The position numbers were made by a program, and so were the translations under genes. DNA of 64,000 nucleotides from Ramlibacter tataouinensis (GTDB taxonomy: Bacteria > Pseudomonadota > Gammaproteobacteria > Burkholderiales > Burkholderiaceae_C). The stretch spans positions 226,425 through 290,424 of the forward strand of contig DIZF01000012.1 in NCBI GenBank assembly GCA_002427815.1, in the 5' to 3' direction. The notes under the pieces were generated by a model. The model ran no database searches. It saw only the letters and a program-made list of their open reading frames with translations, and was not told the DNA's origin. Of this stretch, positions 60,701 through 64,000 are shown piece by piece (the first letter of the stretch is position 1; every line of letters begins with the position of its first letter).

Positions 60701-62965
60701 CTGATGGCCTCAAAAGAGAACTTCCAGGGCGACAAGCGCAGAGAATTCACAGCGCGCGTAGCGACCGGGGACTGGGATGTTGTCGTGATGACGCATTCCA
60801 CATTCGAGCGACTGCCGATGCGGCCGGAAACGGTCAGTCGGTTCGTCCAGGACATCATCGACCAAGCGCGCCTGGCGCTGGCCACGGCTGAAGACGCGAG
60901 CGCAAAACGCACGGTCAAGCAGATCGAGAAGATCATGAAGGTCTTCGACACCAAGCTGGAGCTGGCACTGCAGGCGGGAGCCAAAGATGATCTGGTCTAT
61001 TTCGACGACCTCGGAATAGATTTTCTATGCATCGACGAAGCGCACCTGTTCAAGAACTTGGTGCGCATCTCCAAGATGCCGCAGATCGCGGGCTTGCCCA
61101 CGGCTGCCTCGAACCGCGCCTTCGACCTGTGGGTGAAAACCTCGGTGCTGATGGAGCAACGAGGCGGCAAAGAAGAGGGCGTCGTGCTTTCCACGGCGAC
61201 GCCAATTTCCAATAGCGTCGCAGAGATTCACGTGATGATGAAGTACCTCATCCCGGCGACGCTCAAGCGGATGGGGCTATTCGAATTCGACGCCTTCGCC
61301 GCGACGTTCGGCGAATCCGTGACCGGTATGGAGGTGGCTCCAGACGGAAGCGGCTATCGGCTGAACACCCGTTTCAGCCGGTATGTGAACGTGCCTGAGC
61401 TGATGTCGGTGTTTCGCTTATGCGCCGATATTCGAACGCGCAGCATGGTCAATCTGCCGGCGCCGGCCATCAAGGGCGGCAAGCCGCAGACCATCATGTG
61501 CGAGCCCAGTGCCGAGTTGAGGGAGTTCACCAAGACCCTGGTCAAGCGGGCGGAGGCCATCCGATCGGGGACCGTGAAGCCAGATGAGGACAACATGCTC
61601 AGCGTCACAAACGCTGGACGCAAGGCGGCGCTGGACATGCGTTTGATCGATCCCGTGTTCGGGTTCGACGAGAACAACAAGGTCGCTGCCGTGGTGAAAC
61701 AGGTATTGCGCATCCGCGAGGAGACGCATGAAAAGAGGGGCACGCAAGTGGCCTTCTGCGACCTGTCCACGCCAAGCAACGTGGCGTTTTCCGTGTACAA
61801 CGATATCCGCCATCACCTGGAAGCTGCGGGGGTTCCTCGCAGCGAGATCGAGTTCATTCACGATCACGACAGCGACGCCGCCAAGGAGAAGCTGTTTCGC
61901 AGGGTGCGCGCCGGTTTGGTTCGAGTGATCCTCGGATCGACCAGCAAGCTGGGCACTGGAACGAACTTCCAGAAGCGCCTCAAAGCAGTTCATCAGGTCG
62001 ACCAACCGTGGCGGCCAAGTGACGTTGAGCAGCGCGATGGGCGCGGGCTTCGACCGGGAAATGAGTGGGAAGAGATCGAGCTGTTGCGCTACGTGACGAA
62101 AGGCTCGTTTGACGCCTACCAGGCCCAGACCTTGGAGACCAAGGCGGGTTTCATCGAGCAGATCATGTCGGCGCAATCCGGCGTGAGAACGATGGAGGAC
62201 ATTGGCATGGGCGCGCTGACGTTCGCTGAGATTAAGGCGATTGCCTCGGGCAATCCGCTGGTGCTTGAAAAAGCCACGATCGATGCGGATGTGATGCGTC
62301 TGTCGACGCTGGAATCGTCGTGGGAAGATGCCCGCTGGCGGCTGGCGACCCGCAAGGGGAACCTCACCAGCACGATCGCAACCATCGAGCGCGATGCGTC
62401 GACCTACCAGGAAGACGCGAACGCGGTGGCGCAGCAACTGCAGGCAAGATGGAGGTTCATCCCGGGGCGAACCCTTGCGAAAGCGGGCGAAGCCACGACG
62501 CTTGCTGCCAGGATCGGACTGCATGTTCGCGCGACCTCAGCGCTCATCGAGCGAGGCGGGCGCGGGCGGGTCGGCGAGATCGCTGGCTTCCAGCTGGAAG
62601 TGCACAAGGGCCTGGGCGTGGATCTGACGTTGGTCAGTTCGCGCAACGGTCTGCGAGTGGAAGTCGATCGCTCGGATTCGCGCTTGTACGATGCGGAGCC
62701 AACTGGCAACGCGGTGCTCGACAGGCTGGCAACGCTGGTCAATCTGCCGCAAATGCAGGCGCAGCGCCTGAAGGACTACAAGTCCCAGCTGGTCGAAGTC
62801 GAGCGAGAACTCGCCAAAGGGTTCGAGCACACGGACAGGCTCAAGCAGCTGGTCCTGCGCCAGCGCGAGATCGAAACGATCCTGGACCTCGATAAAGACG
62901 AGGCCGGGACTGAATCAGCCGAGGAATCGGGTAGCCGCAAGGTGCCCGAGACCGAGGACGCCTGA
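57767..62965 (+). CDS. DarB-like fused DNA methylase and SNF2/DEAD helicase
   Basis: 1732 residues from ATG 57767. The N-terminal third has an AdoMet site EPAAGTGLFIAG (from Glu229) and a NVPFG motif (Asn296) in place of NPPF. The C-terminal half has a superfamily 2 helicase: Walker A HAVGAGKT (Lys933), DEAH (Asp1090), STATPISNS, and VDQPWRPSDVEQRDGRGLRP with the arginine finger. Coiled-coil tail at about 1690. P1 DarB and many plasmid proteins share this fusion; DarB protects DNA against type I restriction. The size is smaller than DarB (about 2250). Likely antirestriction or DNA-processing protein of the element. Confidence 0.85.
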   Translation: MGRRSLSQAAAATIWLPGFEPEDLGSAKGAAVQQLLPVAVHPPAPPTVVAVTAAQVVVQALSANDPIVLPQTQQALEVLGSETIQLDPVEPISALEALEAAPEVPPHRWPAFDATRYAPPTGDEQRINANLRAIRLSKQLLEAGREPTDSERHELLSYAGWGGLARIFEDLSRNPYKDKLEQLKAQLSDQEFNSARSTVTDAFYTDQVLVGAMWDVMRRFGFVGGRVIEPAAGTGLFIAGMPAELAAKSEITLVEKDAVSGNIMRAAFGGTGVNTHVCGLEKAPVPHNFFDLAISNVPFGDVKVAETRKVGYANWSIHNWMAAKCVDLVRPGGLVAIITSRFTMDAAKCVHRQWLEAHAELLGAIRLPQESFKRHAGTDVVADILFLRKRERPQYKTNATTDWMHLGEAPMEMLQPGQENLLRRYYGGRYSDVPRTINQYFAKRPGMVLGKLKVQSGQYGAIQLLPEFKGSERQYKERLDEIVHSLPENVFTEQRQDDDVGGSVMNLNRVGATEVVKPGSFVLHDARIHISEGATWVEVDEAYAGKARERVLGMIKVRDAARRLINQQSQSRDEAEFKSRQYALNTVYDAFVTQHGNVHDKANVRLFRSDPEMPLLLSLEVFNEDDERFEKAAIFSRRTVGHREPPATAANAREAMLISLAAYGRMVLPDMAKRLGVTTRSLVESLEEEGLAYIDPEDGKWKPADEYLSGHIRNKIQAAKAAGKKYLRNQLALEAVIPADLGPADVEVRLGAPWVPLDVIATFLSELVKEQLDRLTVSYDAGTATWSVVGSSNRGQNIGDYTLNNSTWGTSDRCAVELLESALNQVPPKITRKDADGSTYVDKKATLAAREKWEAIKQEFRKWCYADEARRDRLLRIYNDEFNQVVDRRYDGSHLILPGMSGVIEPYPHQMDATWRILTGGNTMLAHAVGAGKTFTMAAACMEMRRIGKAAKPAIVVPNHLLEQIAGDVVRFYPNANVLMASKENFQGDKRREFTARVATGDWDVVVMTHSTFERLPMRPETVSRFVQDIIDQARLALATAEDASAKRTVKQIEKIMKVFDTKLELALQAGAKDDLVYFDDLGIDFLCIDEAHLFKNLVRISKMPQIAGLPTAASNRAFDLWVKTSVLMEQRGGKEEGVVLSTATPISNSVAEIHVMMKYLIPATLKRMGLFEFDAFAATFGESVTGMEVAPDGSGYRLNTRFSRYVNVPELMSVFRLCADIRTRSMVNLPAPAIKGGKPQTIMCEPSAELREFTKTLVKRAEAIRSGTVKPDEDNMLSVTNAGRKAALDMRLIDPVFGFDENNKVAAVVKQVLRIREETHEKRGTQVAFCDLSTPSNVAFSVYNDIRHHLEAAGVPRSEIEFIHDHDSDAAKEKLFRRVRAGLVRVILGSTSKLGTGTNFQKRLKAVHQVDQPWRPSDVEQRDGRGLRPGNEWEEIELLRYVTKGSFDAYQAQTLETKAGFIEQIMSAQSGVRTMEDIGMGALTFAEIKAIASGNPLVLEKATIDADVMRLSTLESSWEDARWRLATRKGNLTSTIATIERDASTYQEDANAVAQQLQARWRFIPGRTLAKAGEATTLAARIGLHVRATSALIERGGRGRVGEIAGFQLEVHKGLGVDLTLVSSRNGLRVEVDRSDSRLYDAEPTGNAVLDRLATLVNLPQMQAQRLKDYKSQLVEVERELAKGFEHTDRLKQLVLRQREIETILDLDKDEAGTESAEESGSRKVPETEDA

Positions 62966-62982
62966 AACGGCTCAACAACTTC

Positions 62983-63010
62983 AACCCCCGGGCAACCGGG
63001 GGTTTTTTTT
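62983..63010 (+). terminator. Intrinsic terminator
   Basis: AACCCCCGG-GCAA-CCGGGGGTT, nine pairs closed by a GCAA tetraloop, followed by T8. It ends the transcript after the helicase gene. Confidence 0.88.
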
Positions 63011-63124
63011 GGGTGCGCCCGACAGGGCGCGACTACTTGGAGGTGAAAGTCGATCAGCTTCTCATACCGCGCCGGTCTGTCAATGCCGTGGCCGTCGAGC
63101 ACCCCACAACCGCGTTATCCCGGA

Positions 63125-63210
63125 TAGAATGGAAACGTTTGCAGCTTCCTGCTGCGACCCAGCTGGGGAACCAGCCCTTTTCAACCTGCCGGAGTGCACC
63201 ACGCTCCGGC
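63125..63210 (+). promoter_or_regulatory. Promoter-leader module, copy 5 of 5
   Basis: TAGAAT (63125-63130), 32 nt later GCTGG-GGAA-CCAGC (63162-63175) plus CCCTTTT. A further hairpin GCCGGAG/CTCCGGC (63188-63210) follows. The next gene starts at 63243. Confidence 0.62.
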
Positions 63211-63242
63211 GTCGTGCATGTTCTGGCCAACAGAGATCAAGC

Positions 63243-63557
63243 ATGCATACGCTTCTCACCGCGCCTCTCCAATTGAGCGTGAACGGCAAGACCATGATGT
63301 TCTTGCCGGTCCCCATGACGAATGGCTTTCCGAGTCGCTCGCTGTCCGCTTCGGGCGGCCTGTGGATTCGCTTTCTCAAGTCCAACGGCCGGCGCATCGA
63401 GCTGGACGAGAAGGACACCTCCCGCGTGCAGGCTTACATGCGCCAGCACGGAACCGAAGCCCTGACTGAAGACGGCAATACCGCTTTCACGGTGGTCGGC
63501 TATGTTTTGCAGGAATGCGACCCCTCGGTCTGCGGCTCGCCCTTCGAGCCCGCCTGA
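63243..63557 (+). CDS. Small hypothetical protein
   Basis: 104 residues from ATG 63243; the ribosome site is weak (AGAGATC). LQLSVNGKTMMFLPVPMTNG, then SASGGLWIRFLKSNGRRIEL is beta-rich; the end contains ECDPSVCGS. First gene after leader copy 5. No family recognised. Confidence 0.55.
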   Translation: MHTLLTAPLQLSVNGKTMMFLPVPMTNGFPSRSLSASGGLWIRFLKSNGRRIELDEKDTSRVQAYMRQHGTEALTEDGNTAFTVVGYVLQECDPSVCGSPFEPA

Positions 63558-63702
63558 CTGAGCCGCGAACCGTACCGCGCACTGCCTGGCGCCCGCTTAC
63601 ATCGTCAGCGCGCGACACCTGTCGCCCGGTGCGCGATTGCTGCTCGGCGCGCGCCACGTGGATGAGCCCGGCCTGTTCGCGCATAAAACGGCATGGGGAA
63701 TC

Positions 63703-63897
63703 ATGATCGATTTCAGCAAGATTCCCGCCTGGTTTCAGACGGAATCCGAATCCATGTTCGGCATTCCCCAACTTGGCTACTTCGCCAAGCAGGCGGGAGC
63801 GCATTTCATCATCCTGAGCGACGACGGCCCCATCGTGGACGGCCTGCCGCTTTTCGGTGAGCACGACGAACAGCTCGAGGCCTCGGCCATCGGCTAA
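63703..63897 (+). CDS. Small hypothetical protein
   Basis: 64 residues from ATG 63703 with GGGGAATC upstream. MIDFSKIPAWFQTESESMFG, then LGYFAKQAGAHFIILSDDGP; a compact alpha/beta miniprotein is likely. Function unknown. A GC-rich hairpin region and AAGGAG follow, so another gene probably starts at 63976 and continues beyond the window or ends at once (TAA at 63994). Confidence 0.5.
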   Translation: MIDFSKIPAWFQTESESMFGIPQLGYFAKQAGAHFIILSDDGPIVDGLPLFGEHDEQLEASAIG

Positions 63898-64000
63898 GTC
63901 GTCTCTCTTCAACTCGCGCCTAGCTCTTCACGCCCCGGCGGCGAAGGGCGGGCGCTTCTTTTCAAAGGAGATTGCATGTCACTGCCGTCCGGTTAAAAGT

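Overview
The window is high-GC DNA that reads as the accessory part of a large low-copy plasmid or integrative conjugative element from a betaproteobacterium, probably Burkholderiales. That is an inference from gene content: an actin-type (ParM) partition operon, a VirB1-like lytic transglycosylase with conjugation-style lipoproteins, DUF1173 and DUF3846 genes, a DarB-like methylase-helicase, and IS21 and IS66 elements. I see no rRNA, tRNA or CRISPR array.

Layout. 1-4.2 kb: a leftward operon of envelope/transfer genes behind parM and a parR-like gene, with a 73-bp tandem repeat upstream that looks like the centromere. 4.5-5.6 kb: no gene, many hairpins. 5.6-8.7 kb: a tyrosine recombinase, a Sel1-repeat protein and a gene of unknown function. 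8.7-9.9 kb: decayed DNA with a frameshifted gene, a TatD-type (QatD-like) nuclease tail, an IS66 end and a serine-recombinase tail. 10.3-30.2 kb: a complete DNA-phosphorothioation defence island. The rightward operon is sspF-sspG-sspH, a membrane protein and a methyltransferase. The leftward operon is sspB-sspC-sspD, a double-headed GHKL histidine kinase and a receiver protein. The two operons converge, and their stop codons overlap in the sequence CTAG. 30.7-33.9 kb: a four-ORF IS21-type element beside sspB. 34.3-64 kb: many small plasmid/ICE genes mixed with more defence and addiction cargo: two RES-Xre toxin-antitoxin pairs (one with a 451-aa third gene), a Shedu SduA nuclease, a 491-aa nuclease-like protein, an orphan DNA methylase, a LuxR regulator, a membrane histidine kinase broken by one amber codon, and a radA tail.

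How it works together. By family knowledge SspBCD place single-strand phosphorothioates in host DNA and SspFGH act on unmodified DNA; sspA (cysteine desulfurase) and sspE are not here, so a chromosomal desulfurase would have to supply sulfur. The kinase-receiver pair and the membrane protein-methyltransferase pair lie inside the same two operons and may be regulators or extra effectors.

The most unusual signal outside the island is a small promoter-leader module repeated five times at 34.3, 42.0, 43.6, 56.4 and 63.1 kb. Each has a TAGAAT-like -10 box and, 30-38 nt later, a 5-bp hairpin with a CGAA or GGAA loop (AGCTGGNGAACCAGCCC). Each copy precedes a run of small element genes, and several intrinsic-terminator-like hairpins sit directly before ribosome-binding sites inside those runs. 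The pattern resembles processive antitermination (nut/put-like), which is a hypothesis.
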